Positions 43,011 to 52,116 of a stretch of DNA of 64,000 bases are shown here, one piece after another. The translations under genes and the position numbers were made by a program. The stretch comes from Pseudomonas sp. ok272 (GTDB lineage Bacteria > Pseudomonadota > Gammaproteobacteria > Pseudomonadales > Pseudomonadaceae). The stretch spans positions 324,508 to 388,507 of the forward strand of contig NZ_FOCB01000003.1 of the NCBI RefSeq assembly GCF_900109995.1, given 5' to 3'. The notes below the pieces were generated by a model, which saw only the letters and a program-made list of their open reading frames with translations, was not told the origin of the DNA and did not search any database. Each line of letters starts with the position of its first letter. Position 1 is the first letter of the stretch.

Positions 43011-45317
43011 ATGATGCCCTGGCCGAGGAAGGAAGGGCGAGAGCCGAGCCAGGCGCAGCACCTGTTTCGTCGCTTGGTCCGTGAGTGGCTCTGGGTCAGC
43101 CTGATCCTGTTGCCGCTGACGGCCATCCTGTCCTTGAGCCAAGGGCTGACACTGAGCAACCTGCTGTATGACAACCTGCGCCGCCTGAGTCCCCTGCCGG
43201 TTGATCCACGAATCCTCATCGTCACCATCGACGACTACAGCTTGCAGCAACTGGGGCAGTGGCCGTGGTCACGGACGGTGCATGCAGACTTGCTGGACCG
43301 CCTGACGGCCGCCAAGGTCAGGGGCGTGCTGTTTGACGTGATCTTCAGCGAGCCGGACAAAATCCCAGGCCATGATCAGCGCCTGGCCGAGGCGATCTGT
43401 CGGGCCGGCAATGTGTTCATTCCCTTGCTGCGCGAAGGTGTCGCCCGCTACGGACAGCCGCTGGGTGAGATCGAGCCCGTGGCAGCCTTGGGCCAGTGTG
43501 CCAAGGGTATTGGCCATATCAATGCCGAGGCAGACCCTGATGGCACGGTGCGCAGCGTTTACCTGCGCGAAGGCCCTGAGCGCAATCCGCGGTCGCAGTT
43601 GGCGTGGTTGTTGTACGAAACAACCACCGAGGGCCCGGACATCCTGCCGGGCGTACCCTCGCCATCGACGGTGCAAGGGTGGCAACGCTCCTACGGCATT
43701 CGCATCCCGTTTATCAGTGCCGATGCCGGGTTTCCCAGCGTGCCCTACGTCAGCGTGCTGCGGGGCGAAGTGCCGCCGCAGTTGCTACGCGATCGCTTGA
43801 TCCTGGTGGGCTCCACGGCGCCAGGGTTGGGCGACCGCTATGTGACGCCACAGTCGGCGAGCCTGGGTACGACGCCGGGCATCGAGATTCAGGCCAATCT
43901 GCTGAACGGCCTGCTTCAACAACGCAGCATCGTGGTGCTGGGCACTGGCTGGACGGTCACCTTGTCAGTCGCGTTCGTGACCGTGCTGCTGGCCTTGCTG
44001 TTGCTTCGACCACGGCGAGCCCTGTGGTTGACGCTGGGGTGCATGGCGCTCGCCCTACTGAGTTCCGCGCTACTGCTCAGAGGTGGATGGTGGTGGTCGC
44101 CGGCGGCCAGCGTGCTGGGGATGCTCCTGGGGTACCTGATCTGGAACTGGCGCCGGTTGAGCGCAGTGCTCGCCTACTTCGGCTGGGAACTGGAACGCCT
44201 GGACAGTGAGCCGAAAGTATTCCCCGAGCGCCGCCGTATACCTTCGCCGGCGGGTGACGAGTTGCAAGGGCAGATAGTCGCGCTGGAACAGGCCTTGAGC
44301 CGAACGCGCGATACCCGCCGATTCATCGCGGACGGCCTGGAGTATCTGCCCGTGGCGACACTGATCAGCGCCCCCGACGGGCGAATTCTGTTGGCCAACC
44401 GCAATGCCCGGAGCTTGTTTGCCGGTGATCTGGTGGGCGAGGATTTACTGCAACGACTCGCTGGCGTGGGCTACCCGGGGCTGGCAGATGGCGAGCGCCC
44501 TAGCCTGTCGACACTACCGAGCAACGAGTTCCGCGATACCCAGGGCCGGAGCCTGCGAGTGGATCTGGCGCCGTTGTTGCCGGCCGAGGAAGGACCGGCG
44601 ATTGGTTGGCTGCTGAGCCTCACGGACCTGAGCGTCGAACGCGATGCCGAGGAACAGCGCGCGGTGCTGCTACGTTTCCTGTCCCACGACCTGCGCGCCC
44701 CCCATTCAGCGATCCTGGCCCTGCTGGATGTTCAGCGCCATCAGCGCAGCGGCGACCTGCACCTGTTCGGCCAGATCGAACTGCAGGTACGCAAAGCCCT
44801 GGGCCTGACTGAAGCGTTTGTGCAGTTGGCGAAGGCCGAGTCCGAGGCATATCAGTTCGAGCCCAGCATGTTCGCCATGCTGGTGCTCGATGCGTTCGAC
44901 CAAGCGATGAGCATCGCCCAGCTCAAGCAGATCGAATTGACCCATGACCTGGACGATGACGCCGAAGGCCTGGTGCTGGCCGACCAGTCGCTACTGACCC
45001 GAGCACTGTTCAACGTGCTGGAAAACGCCATCAAGTACAGCCCGGAAGGTTCGACGGTCAGCGTGCGGGTGAGGGACTCGCAGGGCTGGCTGAGTTGTGA
45101 AATTGTCGACCAAGGCCAGGGCATCGCTGCCGATGAGCTGGAGCAATTGTTCGGCCAGTATCGCCGGTTTGCCTCATCGCGAGGCAGCGAGGGCCTGGGC
45201 CTGGGGTTGTCGATGGTCAAGGCGGTGGTGGATCGGCATGGGGGGCGGATCCAGTGCACAAGCCGCGTTGGCCAGGGCACGACCTTTACGGTTCAGTTGC
45301 CATTGCTGGATGGATGA
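43011..45317 (+). CDS. CHASE2-domain sensor histidine kinase
   Basis: 768 aa (a second ATG is the next codon). One N-terminal span (WLWVSLILLPLTAILSLSQ), a periplasmic CHASE2 domain to about residue 300 (RILIVTIDDYSLQQLGQWPWSR, VLFDVIFSEPD, RDRLILVGSTAPGLGD), three spans near 305-380, a PAS-like region, then HisKA with His559 in FLSHDLRAPHSAI and an ATPase domain (NVLENAIKYSP, VDQGQGI, GLGLGLSMVKAVVDRHGG). The box has PH where PL is usual. No receiver attached; the response regulator at 40.4-41.1 kb is the likely partner. Confidence 0.92.
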   Translation: MMPWPRKEGREPSQAQHLFRRLVREWLWVSLILLPLTAILSLSQGLTLSNLLYDNLRRLSPLPVDPRILIVTIDDYSLQQLGQWPWSRTVHADLLDRLTAAKVRGVLFDVIFSEPDKIPGHDQRLAEAICRAGNVFIPLLREGVARYGQPLGEIEPVAALGQCAKGIGHINAEADPDGTVRSVYLREGPERNPRSQLAWLLYETTTEGPDILPGVPSPSTVQGWQRSYGIRIPFISADAGFPSVPYVSVLRGEVPPQLLRDRLILVGSTAPGLGDRYVTPQSASLGTTPGIEIQANLLNGLLQQRSIVVLGTGWTVTLSVAFVTVLLALLLLRPRRALWLTLGCMALALLSSALLLRGGWWWSPAASVLGMLLGYLIWNWRRLSAVLAYFGWELERLDSEPKVFPERRRIPSPAGDELQGQIVALEQALSRTRDTRRFIADGLEYLPVATLISAPDGRILLANRNARSLFAGDLVGEDLLQRLAGVGYPGLADGERPSLSTLPSNEFRDTQGRSLRVDLAPLLPAEEGPAIGWLLSLTDLSVERDAEEQRAVLLRFLSHDLRAPHSAILALLDVQRHQRSGDLHLFGQIELQVRKALGLTEAFVQLAKAESEAYQFEPSMFAMLVLDAFDQAMSIAQLKQIELTHDLDDDAEGLVLADQSLLTRALFNVLENAIKYSPEGSTVSVRVRDSQGWLSCEIVDQGQGIAADELEQLFGQYRRFASSRGSEGLGLGLSMVKAVVDRHGGRIQCTSRVGQGTTFTVQLPLLDG

Positions 45318-45410
45318 GCACAGTAAGCGGGCATAAAAAGCGTTGGCACGGGTTACGGCGTTTTGAAGACTTAAACCCGCGACATCATTTCAGCGTAACC
45401 CGCCTACTGC

Positions 45411-45419
45411 TTATCCACA
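45411..45419. other. DnaA box (TTATCCACA)
   Basis: Exact 9-mer in the gap between the CHASE2 kinase and the acyltransferase gene. Other exact copies (either strand) lie at 50235, 50490, 51909, 52172, 56617 and 57235. Confidence 0.55.
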
Positions 45420-45424
45420 GGGAC

Positions 45425-46180
45425 TCACGTCGCGTCTGGGAGTGGCGACAACGACCCCATCTCACGCTGGGTCTGTTCGTTCCAGGCGGCTGCGCGGTCG
45501 TTGAGTTCGGCGATTGCTCGTGGCCCGCTGCCCTCGGCGTACATCGGCGCACCAATCACCACGGTGATGGTGCCGGGGTTTTTCGCCCAGCCAGTCTTGG
45601 GCCAGAACCGGCCGGCATTGTGGGCAATGGGCAGCACGGGCAACTGGGCGTTGACCGCCAGTGCCGTACCGCCGCGGGAGAACTTGCCCACCGTGCCAAA
45701 CGGAACGCGGGTGCCCTCGGGGAAGATCAGTACCCAGACATTGTCCTTGAGCAGTTCATCGCCCTTCTTCGCCACATGCTTGAGCGCGGCCTTCGGGTTA
45801 TCGCGGTCGATGGCGATCGGGCGCAACATGGCCATTGCCCAGCCGAAGAACGGCACATACAGCAGTTCGCGCTTGAGCACTTGGCTTAGCGGCTGGAAGT
45901 AGGCCGACAGGAAGAATGTTTCCCAGGTGCTCTGGTGGTTCGAGAGGATCACGCAGGGGCGGTCCGGGACGTTCTCGGCACCTTTGACTTCATAGCGGAT
46001 GCCCAGGAACACCTTGCTCAGCCACAAGGCGCAGCGGCACCAGTAGACATTAATGAAGCGGTAGCGCGCCTTGAACGGAAGGAAAGGCGCGATGAAAAAA
46101 CTCAGGCTGCACCACAGCAACGAGCTGGTGCCCAGCAGCAGGTAAAAAAGAAAGGTTCTGATTGCCTGCAAGATCGACAT
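45425..46180 (-). CDS. Lysophospholipid (1-acylglycerol-3-phosphate-type) acyltransferase, PlsC family
   Basis: 251 aa from the ATG at 46180 (MSILQAIRTFLF); a start at 46195 (MVNAT) is possible. An N-terminal hydrophobic segment is followed by the acyltransferase motifs SNHQSTWE (HX4E rather than HX4D) and LIFPEGTRVPFG. Transfers an acyl chain to a lysophospholipid at the inner membrane. First gene of the housekeeping block; the equivalent P. aeruginosa gene follows gyrB. Confidence 0.85.
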   Translation of the reverse strand: MSILQAIRTFLFYLLLGTSSLLWCSLSFFIAPFLPFKARYRFINVYWCRCALWLSKVFLGIRYEVKGAENVPDRPCVILSNHQSTWETFFLSAYFQPLSQVLKRELLYVPFFGWAMAMLRPIAIDRDNPKAALKHVAKKGDELLKDNVWVLIFPEGTRVPFGTVGKFSRGGTALAVNAQLPVLPIAHNAGRFWPKTGWAKNPGTITVVIGAPMYAEGSGPRAIAELNDRAAAWNEQTQREMGSLSPLPDAT

Positions 46181-46263
46181 GGTCGCGTTTACCATTGCGG
46201 GGCATTGCCCGCCTTCTAAAAGCGCGTTCCCGAACAATCCTTGATCAGGATGTCAGAATCGCC

Positions 46264-46797
46264 CTAATTGTTGATAAGTTCTGCGGCAATCGCCGCCAGA
46301 TCGTCAAAAATCAGCGTACCTGCCGGAAGGCCCTTACCCTGAGTCTTTTCGCCTTTACCGGTCTTTACCAAAACTGGCTGACAGTCGACGGCCTTTGCCG
46401 CCTCCAGGTCACCGAGACTGTCGCCAACGAACCACAGGCCCGTCAGCGCCACCTCGTAATGGGCGGCAATGGTTTTCAACATGCCGGGTTTTGGTTTACG
46501 GCAGTCACAGCCTTCGTCTGGCCCGTGTGGGCAGTAGACGATCAAGCCGAGTTCGCCGCCCTGCTCGGCCACCAGATGGCGCAAGCGCGCATGCATGGCG
46601 TCCAGGGTGGCGACATCGTAGTAGCCGCGAGCAATGCCCGACTGGTTGGTAGCCACGGCTACGGTCCAGCCGGCCTTGCTCAACTGCGCGATGGCCTCGA
46701 CCGAGCCGGGCAGCGGGATCCACTCCTCCACCGACTTGATGTAAGCGTCGGAGTCGTAATTGATCACCCCGTCCCGATCGAGAATCAGCAGCTTCAA
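46264..46797 (-). CDS. gmhB: D-glycero-beta-D-manno-heptose-1,7-bisphosphate 7-phosphatase
   Basis: 177 aa HAD phosphatase. Nucleophile pair in LDRDGV (Asp7, Asp9), ATNQSGIARGYY, the zinc-binding CPHGPDEGCDCRKPKPG, and VGDSLGDLEAAKAV. Removes the 7-phosphate in ADP-heptose synthesis for lipopolysaccharide core. Sits 6 bp behind glyS. Confidence 0.93.
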   Translation of the reverse strand: MKLLILDRDGVINYDSDAYIKSVEEWIPLPGSVEAIAQLSKAGWTVAVATNQSGIARGYYDVATLDAMHARLRHLVAEQGGELGLIVYCPHGPDEGCDCRKPKPGMLKTIAAHYEVALTGLWFVGDSLGDLEAAKAVDCQPVLVKTGKGEKTQGKGLPAGTLIFDDLAAIAAELINN

Positions 46798-46803
46798 ACC
46801 GTA

Positions 46804-48858
46804 TTACCCCAGCAACGAAATGTCGGCAACGCCCAGGAACAGACCGCGCAGGCGGGCCAGCAAAGCGTAACGGTTGGCCCGTACGTTGGCGTCGTCAGCG
46901 TTGACCATCACCGCCTCGAAGAACGCATCCACCGGCTCGCGCAGGGCTGCCAGGCGGGCCAGCGATTCGCTGTACTGGCGGGCGGCGGCCATTGGCTGCA
47001 CGGCTTGGTCCGCTTGCTGGATCGCCGAGTACAGGGAGAACTCGTTGGCGTTGTCGAAGTACTTGGCTTCCACGTGCGTCGGCACGCTGCCTTCGAGCTT
47101 GCTCAGCAGGTTCGATACGCGCTTGTTCACCGCGGCCAGGGCAGCGGCTTCCGGCAACTGGCGGAAGGCTTGCACCGCCTGGACGCGCTGGTCGAAGTCC
47201 AGGGCTGAACCCGGCTTCAGGGCACGCACCGACAGGTACGTGGCGACATCCACGCCTTCGTCTTCGTAACGGGCACGCAGGCGGTCGAAGATGAACTCCA
47301 GCACCGAGTCCGCCAGGCCAGCGGTCTTGACCTTGGTGCCGAACGCGGCCACGGCGAACGCCACGGCGTCGGTCAGGTCGAGGTCGAGCTTCTTGTCGAT
47401 CAGGATGCGCAGCACGCCCAGCGCGGCACGGCGCAGTGCGTACGGGTCCTTGCTGCCGGTGGGCAGCATGCCGATCCCGAAGATACCCACCAGGGTGTCG
47501 AGCTTGTCGGCAATCGCCACGGCTGCGCCGGTCAGGGTCGTCGGCAGCTCGGCACCCGCACCGCGCGGCATGTACTGCTCGTTCAGTGCCAGGGCGACTT
47601 CTTCCGGCTCGCCGTCATTGAGGGCGTAGTAGTAACCGGCGACACCTTGCATCTCCGGGAACTCACCGACCATTTCGGTCGCCAGGTCGCACTTGGACAG
47701 CAGGCCGGCACGGGCCGCCCACGGAGCGTTGCCGCCAATATGCGGGGCAATGAACGCGGCCAGCTTGGAGACGCGCTCGGCCTTGTCGTAGACGCTGCCG
47801 AGTTTTTCCTGGAACACCACGTTCTGCAGGCGCAGGTTGAAGTCTTCGAGTTTGTGCTTCTTGTCTTGCTTGAAGAAGAACTCGGCGTCGGTCAGGCGTG
47901 GGCGAACCACCTTCTCGTTGCCGTCGATGATCTGCTGCGGGTCTTTGCTCTCGATGTTGGCTACGGTAATGAAACGCGGCAGCAACTTGCCATCGGCGTC
48001 CAGCAGGCAGAAGTACTTCTGGTTGTCCTGCATGGTGGTGATCAAGGCTTCCTGCGGCACGTCGAGGAAGCGCTCTTCGAACGAGCACACCAGCGGCACG
48101 GGCCATTCCACCAGCGCGGTGACTTCGTCGAGCAAGGCCGGTGGCACGATAGCGGTGCCTTCCTGGCGGGTGGCCAGTTCGGCGGTGCGCTTGCTGATCA
48201 GCTCGCGACGCTCATTGGCATCGGCCAGTACATAGGCGGCGCGCAAGTCGTTGAGGTAGTTGGCCGGTGCGGTGATGCGTACGTTTTCCGGGTGATGGAA
48301 ACGGTGACCACGCGAATCACGGCCGGCCTTCTGGGCGAGGATGGTGCAATCGACCACGTGATCGCCGAGCAGCATCACCAGCCATTGGGTCGGACGCACG
48401 AACTCTTCTTTGCGCGCACCCCAGCGCATGCGCTTGGGGATCGGCAGGTCGTTCAGCGAGTCTTCGACGATGGTCGGCAACAGGCTGGCGGTCGGCTTGC
48501 CGGCGATGTTCTGGCTGTAGCGCAGCTTCGGACCGCTCTGGTCGATTTCGCTGAGGTCCACGCCGCACTTCTTGGCGAAGCCCAGGGCGGCCTGGGTCGG
48601 GTTGCCTTCGGCATCGAACGCGGCCTGGCGGGGCGGGCCGTCGAGGTTGATGCTGCGATCGGGCTGTTGAGTGGCCAGGGCGGTGATCAGCACGGCCAGG
48701 CGGCGCGGGGCGGCATACACGGTCTTGGCTTCAAAGCCCAGGCCCGCGGCCAGCAGGCCTTTCTCGATACCGGCCAGGAACGCCTCGGCCAGGGTATTCA
48801 GGGCCTTGGGTGGCAGCTCTTCGGTGCCCAGTTCAACCAGGAAATCTTGAGCACTCAT
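46804..48858 (-). CDS. glyS: Glycine-tRNA ligase beta subunit
   Basis: 684 aa, full length. Start [26 protein letters not shown] and [13 protein letters not shown], plus C-terminal anticodon-binding region ([51 protein letters not shown]) are the GlyS pattern. Binds tRNA-Gly while GlyQ activates glycine. Overlaps the glyQ stop by 4 bp. Confidence 0.97.
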   Translation of the reverse strand: MSAQDFLVELGTEELPPKALNTLAEAFLAGIEKGLLAAGLGFEAKTVYAAPRRLAVLITALATQQPDRSINLDGPPRQAAFDAEGNPTQAALGFAKKCGVDLSEIDQSGPKLRYSQNIAGKPTASLLPTIVEDSLNDLPIPKRMRWGARKEEFVRPTQWLVMLLGDHVVDCTILAQKAGRDSRGHRFHHPENVRITAPANYLNDLRAAYVLADANERRELISKRTAELATRQEGTAIVPPALLDEVTALVEWPVPLVCSFEERFLDVPQEALITTMQDNQKYFCLLDADGKLLPRFITVANIESKDPQQIIDGNEKVVRPRLTDAEFFFKQDKKHKLEDFNLRLQNVVFQEKLGSVYDKAERVSKLAAFIAPHIGGNAPWAARAGLLSKCDLATEMVGEFPEMQGVAGYYYALNDGEPEEVALALNEQYMPRGAGAELPTTLTGAAVAIADKLDTLVGIFGIGMLPTGSKDPYALRRAALGVLRILIDKKLDLDLTDAVAFAVAAFGTKVKTAGLADSVLEFIFDRLRARYEDEGVDVATYLSVRALKPGSALDFDQRVQAVQAFRQLPEAAALAAVNKRVSNLLSKLEGSVPTHVEAKYFDNANEFSLYSAIQQADQAVQPMAAARQYSESLARLAALREPVDAFFEAVMVNADDANVRANRYALLARLRGLFLGVADISLLG

Positions 48859-49808
48859 TGTGCAGCCTCCAGCTTAGCCAACACTTCATCACGCAAATCC
48901 GGGGTCGCCATCGGGAAGCCCAGCTTGGCGCGAGCCAGCAGGTAGGCTTGCGCAACGGAACGCGCCAGGGTGCGTACACGCAGGATGTATTGCTGGCGCG
49001 CGGTTACCGAGATCGCCCGGCGTGCGTCCAGCAGGTTGAAGGTGTGGGATGCCTTCAGGACCATTTCATAGCTTGGCAACGGCAGCGGTTGATCGAGTTC
49101 GATCAGGCGCTTGGCTTCGCTTTCGTAGAAGTCGAACAGTTCGAACAGCTTCTCGACGTTGGCGTGTTCGAAGTTGTAGGTCGACTGTTCCACTTCGTTC
49201 TGGTGGAACACATCGCCGTAGGTCACTTTGCCCATCGGACCGTCAGCCCAGACCAGGTCGTAGACCGAGTCCACGCCTTGCAGGTACATGGCCAGGCGTT
49301 CCAGGCCGTAGGTGATCTCGCCGGTCACCGGGTAGCACTCGATGCCACCCGCTTGCTGGAAGTAGGTGAATTGGGTCACTTCCATGCCGTTGAGCCAGAC
49401 TTCCCAGCCCAGGCCCCAGGCGCCCAGGGTCGGCGACTCCCAGTTGTCTTCGACGAAACGGATGTCGTGGACCAGCGGGTCCAGGCCGACGTGTTTCAAC
49501 GAGCCCAGGTACAGTTCCTGGAAATTGTCCGGGTTCGGCTTCAGGACCACCTGGAACTGGTAGTAGTGCTGCAGGCGGTTCGGGTTTTCGCCGTAGCGGC
49601 CGTCAGTCGGGCGACGACTGGGCTGCACATAAGCGGCGTTCCAGGTTTCCGGGCCAATGGCCCGCAGGAAGGTAGCGGTGTGGAAAGTGCCGGCGCCTAC
49701 TTCCATATCGTAGGGCTGAAGTACCACACAACCTTGCTCGGCCCAGTATTGCTGGAGGGCGAGGATCAAGTCTTGGAAGGTACGCACGGCTGGCGTAGGC
49801 TGGCTCAC
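48855..49808 (-). CDS. glyQ: Glycine-tRNA ligase alpha subunit
   Basis: 317 aa from the GTG at 49808, chosen because AGGTG lies 6 bases upstream; an in-frame GTG three codons earlier is the alternative. [45 protein letters not shown] and [33 protein letters not shown] are class II catalytic motifs of GlyQ. Translationally coupled to glyS. Confidence 0.96.
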   Translation of the reverse strand: MSQPTPAVRTFQDLILALQQYWAEQGCVVLQPYDMEVGAGTFHTATFLRAIGPETWNAAYVQPSRRPTDGRYGENPNRLQHYYQFQVVLKPNPDNFQELYLGSLKHVGLDPLVHDIRFVEDNWESPTLGAWGLGWEVWLNGMEVTQFTYFQQAGGIECYPVTGEITYGLERLAMYLQGVDSVYDLVWADGPMGKVTYGDVFHQNEVEQSTYNFEHANVEKLFELFDFYESEAKRLIELDQPLPLPSYEMVLKASHTFNLLDARRAISVTARQQYILRVRTLARSVAQAYLLARAKLGFPMATPDLRDEVLAKLEAAQ

Positions 49809-49890
49809 GAAATTCACCTGTTACTTGGGCTGCGATTTAAAGAGCGGGAGTATACCCGATTCGGCCCCGCCACCACTCCCCTGGAGCCCT

Positions 49891-50448
49891 ATGCCACGCT
49901 GCTTTTGGTGTTCAAACGATCCGTTGTACATGGCTTATCACGATCAGGAGTGGGGTGTGCCGCTGCGCGATGCGCAGCGTTTGTTCGAGTTGCTTTTGCT
50001 CGAAGGGTTCCAGGCGGGCTTGTCGTGGATCACCGTATTGAAGAAACGCGAGCGTTACCGCCAGGTGTTGTTCGGCTTCGATGTGCAGCGCGTGGCGCAG
50101 ATGAGCGACGCCGAAATCGATGATCTGATGCTCGATGCCGGGATCATCCGCAACCGCCTCAAGCTCAAGGCGGCCCGGCGCAATGCCCAGGCCTGGCTGG
50201 CGCTGGAGGACCCGGTGGGGTTTCTCTGGTCGTTTGTGGATAACGTCCCCCAGGTCAATCATTTCAAGGATCGTACCGAGGTGCCGGCCGTGACCCCGGT
50301 CGCCGTGGCGATGAGTAAAGGCTTGAAGAACGCCGGGTTCACGTTTGTTGGCCCGACCATCTGTTACGCGCTGATGCAGGCCTCGGGCATGGTCATGGAT
50401 CACACCCTCGACTGTGATCGTTACGCCACATTGGCGGCAGGCGGTTAG
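49891..50448 (+). CDS. tag: DNA-3-methyladenine glycosylase I
   Basis: 185 aa from the ATG at 49891, with GGAG upstream; the longer frame overlaps the glyQ promoter. PRCFWCSNDPLYMAYHDQEWGVP carries the first zinc ligands and base-recognition face, GFQAGLSWITVLKKRE the HhH segment, and VMDHTLDCDRY the last ligands. Removes 3-methyladenine from DNA. Divergent from glyQ. An exact DnaA box lies inside it (50235-50243). Confidence 0.94.
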   Translation: MPRCFWCSNDPLYMAYHDQEWGVPLRDAQRLFELLLLEGFQAGLSWITVLKKRERYRQVLFGFDVQRVAQMSDAEIDDLMLDAGIIRNRLKLKAARRNAQAWLALEDPVGFLWSFVDNVPQVNHFKDRTEVPAVTPVAVAMSKGLKNAGFTFVGPTICYALMQASGMVMDHTLDCDRYATLAAGG

Positions 50449-50490
50449 AATGCCCGGCTCACAACAGGATCAAGACAACAGGAGTGACCT

Positions 50491-51378
50491 GTGGATAAGT
50501 TGAAAGGCGCCTTGCTGGTAGGCGCTCTAAGGTTGTTTGCCCTGCTCCCTTGGCGGGCCGTGCAGACCGTAGGCGCGGCGATTGGCTGGGTGATGTGGAA
50601 AACCCCCAACCGTTCCCGGGACGTGGTGCGGATCAACCTGGCCAAGTGTTTCCCTGAGATGGACCCCGCCGAGCGCGAGCGCCTGGTGGGCCAGAGCCTC
50701 AAGGACATCGGCAAGTCCCTGACCGAGAGCGCCTGCGCCTGGATCTGGCCGGCCCAGCGCTCCATTGACCTGGTGCGTGAAGTCGAAGGCCTGGACGTGC
50801 TCAAGGAGGCCCTGGCCTCGGGCAAGGGCGTGGTCGGCATCACCAGCCACCTGGGCAACTGGGAAGTGCTCAATCACTTCTATTGCAGCCAGTGCAAACC
50901 GATCATTTTCTACCGTCCGCCCAAGCTCAAGGCCGTGGACGAACTGTTGCGCAAGCAGCGGGTGCAACTGGGCAATCGCGTGGCGGCCTCGACCAAGGAA
51001 GGCATCCTCAGTGTCATCAAGGAAGTGCGCAAAGGCGGCCAGGTGGGCATTCCCGCCGACCCGGAGCCGGCCGAAACCGCCGGGATCTTTGTACCGTTCT
51101 TCGCCACCATGGCCCTGACCAGCAAGTTCGTGCCGAACATGCTCGCCGGCGGCAAGGCGGTCGGGGTGTTCCTGCATGCGCTGCGTCTGCCGGACGGTTC
51201 AGGCTACAAAGTGATCCTGGAGGCGGCGCCCGAGGCGATGTACAGCACCGATACCGCCGAGTCCTGCGCGGCCATGAGCCAGGTGGTCGAGAAGTATGTG
51301 CGCGCTTACCCGAGCCAATACATGTGGAGCATGAAGCGCTTCAAGAAGCGTCCGCCGGGTGAGGAGCGTTGGTACTGA
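50491..51378 (+). CDS. lpxL: Lipid A biosynthesis acyltransferase (LpxL/HtrB family)
   Basis: 295 aa, GTG start with GGAG upstream; the start codon itself lies in an exact DnaA box (50490-50498). Motifs: one N-terminal hydrophobic segment, SHLGNWE (HX4E active site), IGIPADPEP-type GQVGIPADPEPAE, and a basic C-terminus ending near RFKKRPPGE. Adds a secondary lauroyl-type chain to lipid A at the inner membrane. Position behind tag is that of P. aeruginosa PA0011. Confidence 0.9.
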   Translation: MDKLKGALLVGALRLFALLPWRAVQTVGAAIGWVMWKTPNRSRDVVRINLAKCFPEMDPAERERLVGQSLKDIGKSLTESACAWIWPAQRSIDLVREVEGLDVLKEALASGKGVVGITSHLGNWEVLNHFYCSQCKPIIFYRPPKLKAVDELLRKQRVQLGNRVAASTKEGILSVIKEVRKGGQVGIPADPEPAETAGIFVPFFATMALTSKFVPNMLAGGKAVGVFLHALRLPDGSGYKVILEAAPEAMYSTDTAESCAAMSQVVEKYVRAYPSQYMWSMKRFKKRPPGEERWY

Positions 51379-51643
51379 GTGACCGCTGAGGCTCAAGCAC
51401 CACAAGACAATGTGGGAGCTGGCTTGCCACCCTGGTCCACGGTGAACACCCATCCCGTGTCAGGCCCGGATTTCTTGTAGGAGCGAGGCTTGCCCGCGAA
51501 GGCGGTAAACCTGACGACATTGATGTTGGATGGACTGGCCGGTTCGCGGGCAAGCCTCGCTCCTACGGGCTCAACCCAGATTCCTGCTCGCGATGGCGGT
51601 GACGAGCGGCATGGCTAAGACAGTTGCTCCCACACGGATCGCA
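51379..51643. other. Gap with REP elements behind lpxL
   Basis: 265 bp between convergent lpxL and the TPR gene. Holds the doublet at 51477-51566 and a degenerate single REP near 51411-51431; nothing else seen. Confidence 0.6.
51477..51566. repeat. REP doublet (REPIN), GTAGGAGCGAGG type
   Basis: Two ~24-bp REP sequences in opposite orientation (51477-51502 and 51543-51566), each a hairpin core CCCGCG next to GGCTTGC. The left copy continues uninterrupted as gtaggagcgaggcttgcccg then cgaaggcg, which makes it the empty-site reference for the insertion at 58.4-58.6 kb. Confidence 0.85.
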
Positions 51644-51955
51644 TCAGGCCTGGCGGTCGAGTTTCTTCAAGAACACCGCCATCTCTTTCTCCGCCTGCTT
51701 GTCGCCATGGGCGCGGGCCGCTTCCAGGCCTTGTTCCCAGGCCTGGCGCGCCGCCGGGTAATCGGCCAGCGCCAGGTGGGCCTTGCCCAGCAACTTCCAC
51801 GCCGCCGAGTACTTCGGGTCGAACGCCACGCAGCGACTGAAATGCTCCACAGCCTTGGCGTTTTCCTTCAGGTCCAGATACCCCTTGCCCAGGCCGAAGC
51901 GCAGCAGCGAGTTATCCACACCCTTGGCGAGCATTTTTTCCAGGGATTCGAGCAT
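51644..51955 (-). CDS. TPR-repeat protein
   Basis: 103 aa, about two and a half tetratricopeptide repeats (LLRFGLGKGYLDLKENAKAVEHFSRCVAFDPKYSAAWKLLGKAHLALADYPAARQAWEQGLEAARAHGD). No signal peptide. Probably a small scaffold protein; matches the TPR gene found between lpxL and trkA in pseudomonads. An exact DnaA box lies in its 5' part (51909-51917). Confidence 0.85.
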   Translation of the reverse strand: MLESLEKMLAKGVDNSLLRFGLGKGYLDLKENAKAVEHFSRCVAFDPKYSAAWKLLGKAHLALADYPAARQAWEQGLEAARAHGDKQAEKEMAVFLKKLDRQA

Positions 51956-51994
51956 GGTGGAGGCCTCTTTGAGGTGGGGTCCAGTGAGGGGGCC

Positions 51995-52087
51995 ATCGCG
52001 AGCAGGCTCGCTCCCACAACGGACCGTCAGTGAACCTAAAAATGTGTAACCGATCGAGAATCCTGTGGGAGCGAGCCTGCTCGCGAT
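51995..52087. repeat. REP doublet (REPIN), GTGGGAGCGAGC type
   Basis: Two perfect inverted copies of the 23-bp unit atcgcgagcaggctcgctcc-cac at 51995-52017 and 52065-52087, 47 bp apart, in the gap between the TPR gene and trkA. Confidence 0.88.
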
Positions 52088-52116
52088 GAGGCCCCTCGGC
52101 CTCTGCAGCTTCTGGA

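Noticed and set aside
47647..48945. 432-codon frame opposite glyS, and 385-codon frame opposite trkA
   Set aside because: Lie entirely over highly conserved genes and have no family-like composition.
51411..51431. Single REP-like sequence behind lpxL as a doublet
   Set aside because: Only a degenerate GTGGGAGCTGGCTTG unit with no facing partner of the same type.
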